DNA of 64,000 nt from Halpernia humi (GCF_900108025.1 NZ_FNUS01000004.1:62001-126000); one strand, 5' to 3'. Shown: positions 15,404 through 24,330, numbered from the stretch's first letter. Program-made: numbers and translations. Notes: a model not told the origin generated them from the letters alone.

Positions 15404-16879
15404 TCACTCTTCCGCCACCCAAACCGAAACATTTCCCGCCGGAACTGGGAAATTTCCCCAACCGTTTTCATCTATGGTTACTTTGTCTTCAAACCAACCG
15501 AGATAATCGCAAAAGGTTCTTCCAGCATAATTTTTCCCGACTTCCATCGCCTTTTCATAAGCATCTTTATTGCTTAAAACCACGGCGCAACCGGCGTGTT
15601 CATCATTTCCTAAACGCACCCAACCGAGACAATTCGCGTCTTCAAAATAATCTTTTTGCTCGCCGTAAGCGTAATTTTTTCGGGCTTTCAGAAGTTCTTC
15701 TATTTTCTCGACTTTATCTAAAAATATTTCCTGATCATTTCCTTCCTTGTCCTTATCTGTATAATGAGCGCCAAATAAATCTGGATAAAAAACGCATGGA
15801 AAACCGTTTTCGCGCAATAAAATTAACGCATACGCAATCGGTTTGAACCATTTTTCAACGGGCGCTTCCAAAGCCTGCAAAGGTTGTGTATCGTGATTAT
15901 CAACCAAAGAAACAGAATGTTGCGGATCGGCTAAAGTTAAAGTTTCATTGAAAATCTCGCGCAAATCATAAGTATTTCCCTCGGTTGAAGCCGTGTGAAA
16001 ATTTTGTTGCAGAGAAGAATCAAACAAATTCATGCAGCCTTCCGTATAATCAATGTATTTTTGAAGAAGCGGCAATTCTCCTGGTGCCCAATATTCGCCA
16101 ACTGCGAAAATATTTTTCCCTGAATTGGTACGCAATAATTGCAGCCATTCTTTGTAAAATTCTGCCGATTGATGTTTCAACGCATCCAAACGAACGCCGT
16201 CAAAATTGGTGAGTTCTTGGTACCATTTTGCCCAATAATTGAGTTCTTCGCGCACGAAAGGATTTCGGTGATCAATGTCATTATACATCAAAAAATCATA
16301 ATTTCCTTTTTCATCGCTAATCATTTCTTCCCAACCATTGCCGTGATCATGAATAATTTGAAAAATTCCTTCATCTTGACCTTCGGCAAAATCCACCCCA
16401 GAAAAGCAAGTGTAATTCCACACAAAATCTGAATATTTTTTTTCTCTGCTCGGAAAAGTAAATTTCGTATAACTTTCAATTTCAAAAGGCTCAGAAATAT
16501 TTTTCTGGCGGTTTTCTGGATCGACTTCCACCGCTAGAAATTTTTCTTTTTCATCGCCGCCGGCTTTGTGATTGAGAACAATATCTACAATTGTTTTGAT
16601 GTTTTTTTCCTTTAAAGATTTGATGGCGTCTAAATATTGATCTTTTGAACCGTATTTTGTAGGAATTATGCCCTTTTGATCAAATTCGCCCAAATCAAAC
16701 AAATCATAAGGATCATAACCGACAGAATAACCGCCGGCATTTCCTTTCATGGCGGGCGGAAACCAAACATAATCTATTCCTAAATCATTGAGATAGTCCG
16801 CAGAATTTTTTATTTGGTCATACAATTGGGAATTTCCATCTGTGTACCAATGGAAAAATTGAATCATGGTAGAATTCAT
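15404..16879 (-). CDS. Cytoplasmic alpha-amylase (GH13)
   Basis: A 491-residue glycoside hydrolase family 13 enzyme that hydrolyses alpha-1,4-glucosidic bonds in starch, glycogen or maltodextrins. The four conserved regions are present: DIVLNH at 99-104, GVRLDALKH at 228-236 with nucleophile D232, the acid/base E262 in AVGEYW, and VDNHD at 326-330. There is no signal peptide, so it acts inside the cell, like the cytoplasmic amylases of the AmyS/MalS-like subfamily 5. No other glycan genes surround it. Confidence 0.88.
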   Translation of the reverse strand: MNSTMIQFFHWYTDGNSQLYDQIKNSADYLNDLGIDYVWFPPAMKGNAGGYSVGYDPYDLFDLGEFDQKGIIPTKYGSKDQYLDAIKSLKEKNIKTIVDIVLNHKAGGDEKEKFLAVEVDPENRQKNISEPFEIESYTKFTFPSREKKYSDFVWNYTCFSGVDFAEGQDEGIFQIIHDHGNGWEEMISDEKGNYDFLMYNDIDHRNPFVREELNYWAKWYQELTNFDGVRLDALKHQSAEFYKEWLQLLRTNSGKNIFAVGEYWAPGELPLLQKYIDYTEGCMNLFDSSLQQNFHTASTEGNTYDLREIFNETLTLADPQHSVSLVDNHDTQPLQALEAPVEKWFKPIAYALILLRENGFPCVFYPDLFGAHYTDKDKEGNDQEIFLDKVEKIEELLKARKNYAYGEQKDYFEDANCLGWVRLGNDEHAGCAVVLSNKDAYEKAMEVGKNYAGRTFCDYLGWFEDKVTIDENGWGNFPVPAGNVSVWVAEE

Positions 16880-16923
16880 ATTTTTATTATTTTTATGCGG
16901 ACTAAAATTATTTACAACTTATA

Positions 16924-17143
16924 AGAGCCTATTTAAATTTCATTCAATAAATTTTTTATAGCCTTTTCTTAATTTTCTAAATTAAAATAAAATCTGTTTA
17001 TTCTTAAATTTAACATTAAGAATTTCAGTGAGTTAAGTTTATTCTGATTAAGCAATCAATAAATTGATTTTTATTAAGTTTTTTAAGCGAAAATGGCTTA
17101 ATTCCTTAATGGTAAAAATAAATTATAAATTTAAACAGGCTCT
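16924..17143. repeat. 220-bp element with terminal inverted repeats (MITE-like)
   Basis: AGAGCCTATTTAAATTT at 16924 is matched by an inverted AGAGCCTGTTTAAATTT-like end at 17143, enclosing AT-rich noncoding DNA with no open frame. The size and inverted ends suggest a miniature transposable element, but no clear target duplication is visible. It occupies most of the gap 16880-17240 between alpha-amylase and DNA polymerase IV, where nothing else was seen. Confidence 0.55.
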
Positions 17144-17240
17144 AAATATGGTGAAAACTTTTTTAAAAGTGTAAATTTTTACAATTTATGGCGAAAAAAA
17201 ATCTGTGGAAATCTGTGCGCCAAATTTTAGTTCATAAATT

Positions 17241-18317
17241 TCAAAAGTCTTCAAAAGGAATTTTCAACTGTACGGAAATCTGCTTTTTCTCTTCCGTATT
17301 TAAGTTTGAAAGCGACAAACCCAAAAGCCGAATCGCTTTATTATAAGGTCTCGCTTGCCAAAGTTGAAGCGCTGTTTTATAAAAATCTGAGGAAGTTTGG
17401 TAAAAATCTAATTGGGTTTTGCTACGTGTAAATTGGGTAAAATCTTTGTATTTTATTTTTAAAGTTAAAGATTTACCTAAAATATTATGTTTTTGCAAAC
17501 GCAGTTCTAATTCTGCGCTTAAGTCCTTTAAACGTTCACTAATTTGTTGGTCATCATTCAAATCTTCTGAAAATGTGCGTTCTACGGCGACACTTTTTTG
17601 AATGCGATTTGGTTTTACCTCACTATTGTGAATCCCACGAACGACATTAAAATAATAATTGCCAGATTTCCCGAATAAATTTGTGAGTTCTTCTAAAGTT
17701 TTTTGTTTTAAATCGGCACCATTAAAAATATGTAGAGTGTGCATTTTGTTGGCCGTCACTTTTCCAATTCCATAAAATTTTTCGATGGGTAGTTTTTCTA
17801 AAAATTCTGCAATTTTTGAAGGATGAATAGTTTTTTGTCCGTTTGGTTTGTTGATATCCGAGGCTACTTTTGCCAGAAATTTATTTACGGAAATCCCTGC
17901 GGAAGCCGTTAAACCGACCTCATCGAAAATTCTTTTTCTAATTTCTCGCGCCAAATCATTAGCAGAAGTGATGTTTTTTTTATTTTCTGTAACATCAAGA
18001 TAGGCTTCGTCTAAAGACAAAGGTTCTACCAAATCTGTATAATCTAAAAATATTTTGCGGATTTGTTGCGAGATCTCTTTATAACGCACGAAACGAGGTT
18101 TCACGAAAATCAATTGTGGGCATTTTTCTTTGGCGATTTTACTCGGCATTGCAGAACGCACGCCAAATTTTCGGGCTTCATAACTTGCTGCTGCAACTAC
18201 GCCTCTTTCGCCACCGCCTACTGCCAAAGGTTTTCCACGCAATTCCGGGAAATCCATTTGTTCTACAGAAGCATAAAAAGCATCCATATCGATGTGGATA
18301 ATTTTGCGTTGTTGCAT
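17241..18317 (-). CDS. dinB: DNA polymerase IV (Y family)
   Basis: A 358-residue translesion polymerase of the DinB clade. Catalytic acidic residues are D10 and D12 in HIDMDAFYASVE and D103/E104 in SLDEAYLD. The helix-hairpin-helix region GIGKVTANKMHTLHI and the little-finger domain (SVAVERTFSED) follow. The C-terminal clamp-binding peptide is QLKIPFEDF-like. ATG at 18317 lies four bases after a -7 box, suggesting a leaderless mRNA. Usual regulators such as a LexA box were not recognised. Confidence 0.92.
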   Translation of the reverse strand: MQQRKIIHIDMDAFYASVEQMDFPELRGKPLAVGGGERGVVAAASYEARKFGVRSAMPSKIAKEKCPQLIFVKPRFVRYKEISQQIRKIFLDYTDLVEPLSLDEAYLDVTENKKNITSANDLAREIRKRIFDEVGLTASAGISVNKFLAKVASDINKPNGQKTIHPSKIAEFLEKLPIEKFYGIGKVTANKMHTLHIFNGADLKQKTLEELTNLFGKSGNYYFNVVRGIHNSEVKPNRIQKSVAVERTFSEDLNDDQQISERLKDLSAELELRLQKHNILGKSLTLKIKYKDFTQFTRSKTQLDFYQTSSDFYKTALQLWQARPYNKAIRLLGLSLSNLNTEEKKQISVQLKIPFEDF

Positions 18318-18321
18318 GTTG

Positions 18322-18329
18322 CAAAATTA
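18322..18329 (-). promoter_or_regulatory. -7 box four bases before the dinB ATG
   Basis: TAATTTTG on the minus strand ends four bases before ATG 18317, the same geometry as at 7873 and 27651. No good -33 box is seen. Confidence 0.5.
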
Positions 18330-18353
18330 CGGATTGAGTTTTAAAAAAAGGCA

Positions 18354-18411
18354 TAAAAAAAACTGATGATTCTGCTTTAGATTTTTTCAAATCCTTTGCT
18401 GAATCATCAGT
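18354..18411 (-). terminator. Intrinsic terminator of the A-rich RNA
   Basis: On the minus strand an 11-bp stem (ACTGATGATTC/GAATCATCAGT, 18411-18362) with a smaller inner stem is followed by a run of eight U. It is a strong rho-independent terminator for transcription entering from higher coordinates, and lies just upstream of the dinB promoter. Confidence 0.85.
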
Positions 18412-18917
18412 CTAATAAGTTTTCACTTTATTCGTTTCGTATAAATCAACTTTAATTTTTTAATTCTTTTCACCTTTCGGTTCTATTTATTAATTTCTTT
18501 TCCGTTAATTTTTTTTGTCGAACAAATTGTTTAACCTTTGTCTCTATTTCTAACTTTGAAGTCCAATTTCAATCTTTGCGATTTATTTTCTTTTTTCAAT
18601 GTTTTACGTTAAGACTTTTTCGTTTTAACATTTAAAGTTCCAACTTATACAATCTACACTTGTGTTTTTTGCATTTCCAATTTTTCTTTCGAATCTTTTA
18701 CAATACAATTTTTCAAGTTTTGATTTTTAAGCCTTCGCAAAAAAAATTTCGATTTTAATTTTCTTCTAACTCATTTTTGATTTCTAATTTCCATCTTTCG
18801 ATTTATTTTAAAATTCAACAATTCATTAAATTTGAAATTCTTTTCTAATTTTTTTCAATTTTTAATTTTAATCCTCTTACAATTTTTAAAATTAAATTTT
18901 ACTGCTATGCTTTATTG
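18362..18917 (-). ncRNA. Candidate ~550-nt A-rich noncoding RNA
   Basis: Between a promoter at 18924-18955 and the terminator at 18354-18411, the minus strand is strongly purine-rich and A-rich, poor in C, and has stops in all frames. Two imperfect internal repeats share ATAAATCG then AAAGAT and GAAATT (about 18560-18590 and 18780-18810). Short motifs such as TCGAAAGA recur. It lacks the signature sequences of RNase P RNA, tmRNA or SRP RNA as I know them. I infer a stable or regulatory RNA of unknown kind. The start at about 18917 is estimated from the -7 box. Confidence 0.5.
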
Positions 18918-18923
18918 TTGAAT

Positions 18924-18955
18924 CAAAGATGGGGCAAGAAATCCTTAAATGCAAA
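18924..18955 (-). promoter_or_regulatory. Promoter for the A-rich RNA
   Basis: On the minus strand TTTG (18955-18952), a 20-base spacer and CATCTTTG (18931-18924) match the Bacteroidota promoter with one mismatch. The rest of the gap up to 19410 has no gene; it contains an 8-bp inverted repeat (AATCGCCA/TGGCGATT) at 19332-19376 in the leader of the next gene. Confidence 0.5.
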
Positions 18956-19410
18956 AAAAAATGTCCGTTTTTACAAACAATTTTCCTACAAGATATAAAC
19001 CTTAAATTGTGGATAAAAAAAGCCGTAAACAGTACAAATTCAATAGCTTATCTACATTTTAATTAAAATTTTTTAAACAATTTAATTCTAAAATTTAGTG
19101 AAAATTTAAAGATTTTATCTAAAAAAATGAATTCATAATAAAATAGAACGGTAAAAAATCTCTTTTTTCAGAACTTAAAATAATTTAATGCATTAATTTC
19201 AAGTTCAACATTTCATTAATCATTTTATTTATAATTTCTCGCAAATACCTCCTAATTTTTCGGGTGTTTTTCCTGTATGCCGATATATTTATTTTAATTT
19301 ATCTTTAACAGATAATAAAATATTTATATAAAATCGCCAGTAACAAGCTTGCAAACACTCTTAAACTTTGGCGATTGCATATTAACTTTAAAACAATAAA
19401 AAAATCACCT

Positions 19411-20094
19411 ATGAAAACCAATTATTTTTTTTCGATTGCTTTCGCAATTTTAACCTGTGGCGCACTATCTTCTTGTAATGAACCAAAAACGACCGAAGAA
19501 CAAACCAAAAGTTTAGAAGTGCCTTCACATCTTATTTCTGTGGCACAAAGTGTAACGATGAAGAAAGAGTATGAGGAAAATATTGCATCATTAATTAAAA
19601 AAAGTAAAATGGATGGAAAGTATCAACCGACCCAGTTTGCGTACATAGAACTAGATTCGCTGAAAAAATACATTGCTTTTTTAGACCAAGTAGGAAAATT
19701 GAATAATAAAGAAATATCTGGCATTAGAATTTATTATGGTGCATACCCTGAAATAGGAAGCAAAAACATTGAACATGCAGGTCGCGAAACTTTTTTCTTT
19801 GCTCCAACAATTAAGCAAAACGCACCTGGAAAGATGACAGAGGAACAAAAGAAATACAATTATCTGCAAAACGTGCCATTTTCTATCGCGGCAAAAGATG
19901 CTAAAAATAAATTCATTGGGGATTTTACACCGATTAATGAACTTCTTTTTTCTAAAGATGTTCGGGTAAATATAGAAACGGCATCTCTAGAAAACAGCAC
20001 ACAAAAAGCGTCTTCTAAACAATCCCTAAATGAAAATGAAAATACAAGTGTAATATTAAACGAATTAAACATTTGCCCACCACCTGCTCAATAA
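19411..20094 (+). CDS. Lipoprotein of unknown function
   Basis: A 227-residue predicted lipoprotein: MKTNYFFSIAFAILTCGALSSCNEP gives a lipobox LSSC near residue 24 (quoted with its two flanks). I use ATG 19411; an upstream ATG at 19375 would place 12 residues before the signal and is unlikely. The mature part is mixed alpha/beta with a polar, Ser/Asn-rich tail ending in NICPPPAQ. No family recognised. It is followed by a membrane protein and a two-component pair in the same direction, so it may be the sensory or target partner of that system; this is context only. Confidence 0.65.
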   Translation: MKTNYFFSIAFAILTCGALSSCNEPKTTEEQTKSLEVPSHLISVAQSVTMKKEYEENIASLIKKSKMDGKYQPTQFAYIELDSLKKYIAFLDQVGKLNNKEISGIRIYYGAYPEIGSKNIEHAGRETFFFAPTIKQNAPGKMTEEQKKYNYLQNVPFSIAAKDAKNKFIGDFTPINELLFSKDVRVNIETASLENSTQKASSKQSLNENENTSVILNELNICPPPAQ

Positions 20095-20102
20095 AATTAT
20101 TT

Positions 20103-20765
20103 ATGTTTTTGTCACAAATACCTTTAGAAATATTTAAGAATGGCGTTTTGTATTTTCTCATCATTACGGCTATTCTATCTACTGTTTTTTACAATAAATA
20201 TAAATCAACCTTTCTAAAATACTTCATGCCACTCATTTGGCTTGAGTTAGCAACAGAGTTATTCGCACCCTACTATTCGGCATATATTGATCATAATAAT
20301 ACTATTATATATAATATTTACAGAGTAATAGAATTTAGTTTTTATTTTCTATTATATCGCCATTTGGTAGTGAAGCCACAAAACAGGAAATTTATTAGCA
20401 TTTTTCTCTTCATTTACTACCTTTCTGTCTTTATAAACTGCTTTTTCCAAAATTTTAGATTCGATTATTTTTCTAATACCTATTTTGTTGGCGCAAGCCT
20501 TATTGTCATCAGCATCGTGCTATATTTTTCAGAAATTTTGAATTCGGAAAAGATTATTATTGTCACAAGAATGTTTTCATTTTGGATCAGTATTGCGGTT
20601 TTCATCTATTATGTAACCAGTATTCCCTTTAAAGTTATCATAAATTATTACAAATACTCACCTACAATTCCATATATTTATGCGTTTAATTATGCTGTGG
20701 TCTTTATTTTTTATCTAATTATTTCAATCGGTTTATTTTGGAGCAAGAAAGAACAGTCTATCTAA
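20103..20765 (+). CDS. Polytopic membrane protein of unknown function
   Basis: About 220 residues with roughly seven hydrophobic helices (for example GVLYFLIITAILSTVF, YLSVFINCFF, YFVGASLIVISIVLYF, MFSFWISIAVFIYYV). The start at ATG 20103 is preferred over the TTG at 20073, which would overlap the lipoprotein gene. The compact multi-helix protein directly before a histidine kinase resembles membrane sensor partners common in Bacteroidota. Its 3' end overlaps the kinase frame by 28 bases if the kinase begins at TTG 20738. Confidence 0.65.
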   Translation: MFLSQIPLEIFKNGVLYFLIITAILSTVFYNKYKSTFLKYFMPLIWLELATELFAPYYSAYIDHNNTIIYNIYRVIEFSFYFLLYRHLVVKPQNRKFISIFLFIYYLSVFINCFFQNFRFDYFSNTYFVGASLIVISIVLYFSEILNSEKIIIVTRMFSFWISIAVFIYYVTSIPFKVIINYYKYSPTIPYIYAFNYAVVFIFYLIISIGLFWSKKEQSI

Positions 20766-21499
20766 TAACTGCAATGATTTCACTTTTTTTATTAAGTGGC
20801 GTCACGATATTTCTGTTTTTAATTTTCCAGAAAAAGAAAATATACTTAATAAAAAAGCAAGTAATTGAAAAAAAACAGTTCGATGATGAAATCATTAATT
20901 TGCAAAGCGAAATAAAGGAACAAACTTTAAGAAACATCAGTTGGGAATTGCATGATAATATCGGCCAAATGCTCACTTTGGCAAAAATACAGTTGCAAAC
21001 TTTAGAAGGAAACGCAACTTTAGATGAAGTGAAAAACACCTTGGGCAATGCCTTACACGAAGTAAGAGCTTTAACCAAAAGTATAAATCCCGAATTTCTA
21101 AAAAGCATCAGCCTTTTTGATGCAGTAGATTTGGAAATAAAAAGGTATAACCGCCTGAATTTTATAAAATCTGATTTGCGCCAAGAAGGCACCACATTCA
21201 AAATTTCGAAAAAAATTGAAATCGTTTTATTTAGAATCTTACAAGAATTTTTCACCAATACCATCAAGCATGCGCAAGCAAAAGAACTTCTGGTAACTTT
21301 TAAATTTGATGAAGACAACTTAACGATTGTGGCGAAAGAAAATGGAATAGGATTTAATCTAAAGAATTTAAAAAACAATGGCATCGGAATTTTTAATATT
21401 CAAAAAAGAGGAAAATTAATAAATGCTGAAATAAATATTGAATCTGAAATTGGCGCTGGTTCTAAACTTACTATAAATTACAAAAAGCAAGAAATATGA
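20738..21499 (+). CDS. Sensor histidine kinase (HisKA_3/NarX type)
   Basis: A 253-residue kinase with one N-terminal membrane helix (about residues 8-30), a coiled-coil linker, the dimerisation helix with phospho-acceptor H72 in SWELHDNIGQML, and a C-terminal ATPase domain with FFTNTIKHAQ (N box) and NGIGFNL/NGIGIFNIQ (G boxes). There is no extracellular sensor domain, so the adjacent membrane protein or lipoprotein may provide sensing. The start is uncertain: TTG 20738 overlaps the upstream gene, ATG 20774 gives a shorter membrane anchor. The last four bases overlap the response regulator start (ATGA). Confidence 0.85.
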   Translation: MEQERTVYLITAMISLFLLSGVTIFLFLIFQKKKIYLIKKQVIEKKQFDDEIINLQSEIKEQTLRNISWELHDNIGQMLTLAKIQLQTLEGNATLDEVKNTLGNALHEVRALTKSINPEFLKSISLFDAVDLEIKRYNRLNFIKSDLRQEGTTFKISKKIEIVLFRILQEFFTNTIKHAQAKELLVTFKFDEDNLTIVAKENGIGFNLKNLKNNGIGIFNIQKRGKLINAEINIESEIGAGSKLTINYKKQEI

Positions 21500-22125
21500 A
21501 AAAATATAGTGTTGCAATTGTTGAAGATTATAAATTACTTTCGCAAGCAATTGGTGAAATCATCAATAGTTTTGACAATTTTGAACTATTATATACCTGT
21601 GAAAATGGCAAGGAACTTATAGAAAAAATAAAACTAAAAAATATTCCAGATATTATTTTAATGGATGTGAATATGCCAATAATGGGCGGTATAGAAACCA
21701 CAAAATGGCTGCAAAAAACCAATCCTGAAATCCATATATTAGCACTTACCGTAGAAGATGACGAAAAAACGATCATTACCATGATAAAATCTGGTGCAAA
21801 AGGCTATTTGCTAAAAGATGTTGATAAAAGCACGCTAGAAAATGCAATGATTTCACTAATGAAAAACGGCATTTACCACACAAAATTAGTGAACGACGCC
21901 ATGTTTCATTCCATAAACGAAGATGAATTTAATCTTAAAGAAAACGAAATAAAATTTATGGAATTGGTTTGCACTGAAATGACTTACAAAGAAATTGCCG
22001 ATAAAATGTTCCTAAGTCCCAAAACAATTGATGGCTACAGAGACCATCTTTTTTCAAAACTAAATGTAAAAAACAGAATTGGATTGGTGCTATTTGCCAT
22101 AAAAAATAAAATCTATGTGCCATAA
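21496..22125 (+). CDS. LuxR/NarL-family response regulator
   Basis: A 209-residue regulator. The receiver domain has the phospho-acceptor D57 in ILMDVNMP, T85 in LALTVED and K107 in YLLKD. The C-terminal helix-turn-helix of LuxR type is at about 150-207 with MTYKEIADKMFLSPKTIDGY. It overlaps the kinase by four bases, so it is the cognate partner. The target genes are unknown; autoregulation of the four-gene operon is possible. It ends eight bases from the convergent purine nucleoside phosphorylase gene. Confidence 0.9.
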   Translation: MKKYSVAIVEDYKLLSQAIGEIINSFDNFELLYTCENGKELIEKIKLKNIPDIILMDVNMPIMGGIETTKWLQKTNPEIHILALTVEDDEKTIITMIKSGAKGYLLKDVDKSTLENAMISLMKNGIYHTKLVNDAMFHSINEDEFNLKENEIKFMELVCTEMTYKEIADKMFLSPKTIDGYRDHLFSKLNVKNRIGLVLFAIKNKIYVP

Positions 22126-22133
22126 CTAGCACT

Positions 22134-22949
22134 TTAGTTAAAATCCCTCACCAAACCTCTCACAATTTTTATAACATTTGGCGTTGCTTTTTTTGCCGCT
22201 TGTAAAACTTCATCGTGCGAAACAGAAAAGGCAATTTCTGGCCCGCCCATATCTGTGATAATTGAAATTCCGAAACAATTCATACCCATGTGTTTTGCAA
22301 CGATAATTTCAGGAACAGTGCTCATACCAACGGCATCGCCACCAAGAATTCTTACCATTCCATACTCTGCTGGCGTTTCAAATGTAGGGCCTTGCAGACC
22401 AACATAAATACCTTTTTTAATAGAAATATTTAGAAGATTTGCTACATTTTCGGCAACATTTAGCATTTTTCGGCTATAAGATTCGCTCATATCCACAAAA
22501 CGCGGCCCAAGTTCATCCAAATTTTTTCCACGAAGAGGATGCTCGGGAAACATATTAATATGATCCGTAATCAACATAATATCTGCCACATTAAAATCTG
22601 GATTTACACCGCCGGAAGCATTAGAAACAATTAAATTTTTAATACCTAGAAGATGAAAAATTCGCATCGGAAAAGTGACCGTTTGCATATCATAACCTTC
22701 ATAATAATGAAACCTACCGCTCATTAAAAGTACTTTTTTGCCTTCTAAAAGCCCGTAGATTAATTTTCCGCCGTGCCCAATTACAGTTGTTTGTGGAAAA
22801 TTGGGGATTTCTGAATAATCTAAAGTGTGAATGGCATCAACCTCATCTTTCAATTTTCCCAAACCAGAACCTAAAACTATTGCAAAATCAGGAGTATCTT
22901 TTATAATTTGTTTTATAAAAGCGGTGGTTTCTTTAATTTTTTCTAACAT
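22134..22949 (-). CDS. Purine nucleoside phosphorylase
   Basis: A 271-residue trimeric-type phosphorylase that splits purine (deoxy)ribonucleosides with phosphate to base and sugar-1-phosphate. Visible features are VLGSGLGKL near residue 25, GHGGKL (phosphate/ribose loop) near 59, LIVSNASGGVN near 108, GLQGPTFETPAEYGMVR near 183-200 and the SIITDMGG segment. These define the inosine/guanosine phosphorylase family (PNP class I). Its start overlaps the end of lpxK by 17 bases, so the two form an operon. Confidence 0.9.
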   Translation of the reverse strand: MLEKIKETTAFIKQIIKDTPDFAIVLGSGLGKLKDEVDAIHTLDYSEIPNFPQTTVIGHGGKLIYGLLEGKKVLLMSGRFHYYEGYDMQTVTFPMRIFHLLGIKNLIVSNASGGVNPDFNVADIMLITDHINMFPEHPLRGKNLDELGPRFVDMSESYSRKMLNVAENVANLLNISIKKGIYVGLQGPTFETPAEYGMVRILGGDAVGMSTVPEIIVAKHMGMNCFGISIITDMGGPEIAFSVSHDEVLQAAKKATPNVIKIVRGLVRDFN

Positions 22950-23958
22950 AATCTAAAATAATTTGGTCAAATTTCTCCTTCTCCTGAATGTTCACATTTA
23001 TTGGCCAATAATACATTTTATCCCTTAAATAATCAAAAGTTTTTAAGCGAACATAATCTTTTTCAGTCGTTAAAATTATTTTGTATTCGCCTAATTTTTT
23101 ATATTCCGAAGCAATTTTTTTTATATCAGTATCACTGAAGTGGTGATGGTCTTTAAATTTCAAATGTTTTACCCTACTGCTAAATTTCTTTAAATGTTTT
23201 AGCAATAAAGTAGGATTTGCGATCCCAGTTATCAACAAAATATCATAATAATTAAGGTTATTGTCTGGCAAAAATTGGTCTTTACTGTACACGTTTTCGT
23301 CGTAACTTATGGAACTAAAAAACACTTTTTGGTTATGTTGTGGCTTAATTCGGCTAATGTAATACTGCTTTTTTTCTTGCGTTAATTGATCTGGACATTT
23401 TGTGACGATGATTAAATCTGCCCGTTTTACGCCATTTCTGCTTTCGCGCAAATCTCCGGCTGGTAAAATAAAATCTTTAAAATAAGGATCATTATAATCC
23501 GTTAAAAGTAAATTGAACCCAGGTTTAATGGCGCGGTGCTGGTAAGAATCATCTAAAACTAAAACCTCCAAATCCATATCTGAAATTAATTTTTTTGCAC
23601 CAGGAACGCGCTCTTCAGAAAGCCCAATTGCAAAACGGTTCTTAAAACGTTCGAATAATTGCATCGCTTCATCGCCAACAGTTTTATAATTGCTGTCGTA
23701 ATTCACCACAGCATAACCTTTCGTAATTCTCCCATAACCTCTAGAAAGCACGCCTGTTCGGTAAGTTTTAGATAATAATTCTGCCAAATACATCACCATT
23801 GGCGATTTTCCACTTCCACCAACAGACAAATTTCCGACGCCAATTACGGGTGTCTTAAAAGTAGTCGATTTATAGATTCCCCAGTTATAAAGGCGATTTC
23901 GGAGTGAAGTTGCCACATGATAACCGAGAGATAAAGGGTAGAGATACCATCTTTTCAT
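22933..23958 (-). CDS. lpxK: Tetraacyldisaccharide 4'-kinase
   Basis: LpxK phosphorylates the 4' position of the lipid A disaccharide precursor at the inner membrane. From ATG 23958 the protein has 341 residues, with an N-terminal amphipathic membrane-associated segment (MKRWYLYPLSLGYHVATSLR) and the P-loop GNLSVGGSGKSP at 42-53, then the LSRGYGR motif and DDSYQHR near 155. An upstream ATG at 24015 would add 19 residues before the usual N terminus and is rejected. It is followed by purine nucleoside phosphorylase with a 17-base overlap. Confidence 0.9.
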   Translation of the reverse strand: MKRWYLYPLSLGYHVATSLRNRLYNWGIYKSTTFKTPVIGVGNLSVGGSGKSPMVMYLAELLSKTYRTGVLSRGYGRITKGYAVVNYDSNYKTVGDEAMQLFERFKNRFAIGLSEERVPGAKKLISDMDLEVLVLDDSYQHRAIKPGFNLLLTDYNDPYFKDFILPAGDLRESRNGVKRADLIIVTKCPDQLTQEKKQYYISRIKPQHNQKVFFSSISYDENVYSKDQFLPDNNLNYYDILLITGIANPTLLLKHLKKFSSRVKHLKFKDHHHFSDTDIKKIASEYKKLGEYKIILTTEKDYVRLKTFDYLRDKMYYWPINVNIQEKEKFDQIILDYVRKN

Positions 23959-24159
23959 ATAATTCTGGTCAAAAAATTTAAAATATTTAGTCCTTACTTT
24001 TAAGTAAAATACCAATCTGCAAAATTACTGAAAATAAATTGGTGAAAAAACCTGATTTTTTTTTAAAGTTTCATGTTGTAAATACGATATAAAATCCAGT
24101 CGAAAATTAACAAACTAAGCCTATTTTTCTTAAACCATCAAATAATTCAAAAATTTATC

Positions 24160-24191
24160 TTGCACAATTCAAAAAAATGTAATTATATTTG
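24160..24191 (+). promoter_or_regulatory. Promoter for the leader peptide/rtcB region
   Basis: TTG at 24160-24162 and TATATTTG at 24184-24191 are separated by 21 bases. A transcript would start around 24197, some 33 bases before the leader peptide ATG. Confidence 0.55.
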
Positions 24192-24229
24192 CAACTTATT
24201 AAGTATAAAATCTAAAAAAAACTGAAGTA

Positions 24230-24307
24230 ATGTTCAAATTAAATCAATTTAACACCAACAACTTACCACTTTCTGTGGTAATGCTTCGGGCTTTTACATT
24301 CTCATAG
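24230..24307 (+). CDS. Leader peptide (25 codons) upstream of rtcB
   Basis: A short frame begins MFKLNQFNTN, continues with LPLSVV and ends LRAFTFS before a TAG stop. It sits between a promoter and a factor-independent terminator. Four Leu, four Asn and four Phe are present, but no single amino acid dominates as it does in classical attenuator leaders. Its codons for the Leu-Arg-Ala stretch overlap CTTCGGG (24284-24290), which can pair with the left arm of the terminator. I infer a translated attenuator leader. It is too short to be sure that it is translated. Confidence 0.5.
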   Translation: MFKLNQFNTNNLPLSVVMLRAFTFS

Positions 24308-24330
24308 AAAATTTTCTTAAATGATAAAAC

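Noticed and set aside
18354-18955. Assignment of the A-rich RNA to RNase P, tmRNA or SRP RNA
   Set aside because: No universally conserved motif of these RNAs, no CCA-ended tRNA-like part and very low G+C.
20758-21384. 208-codon open frame on the minus strand
   Set aside because: It is the antisense of the histidine kinase, whose motifs are unambiguous; translation is Ser/Phe/Lys-rich without domain features.
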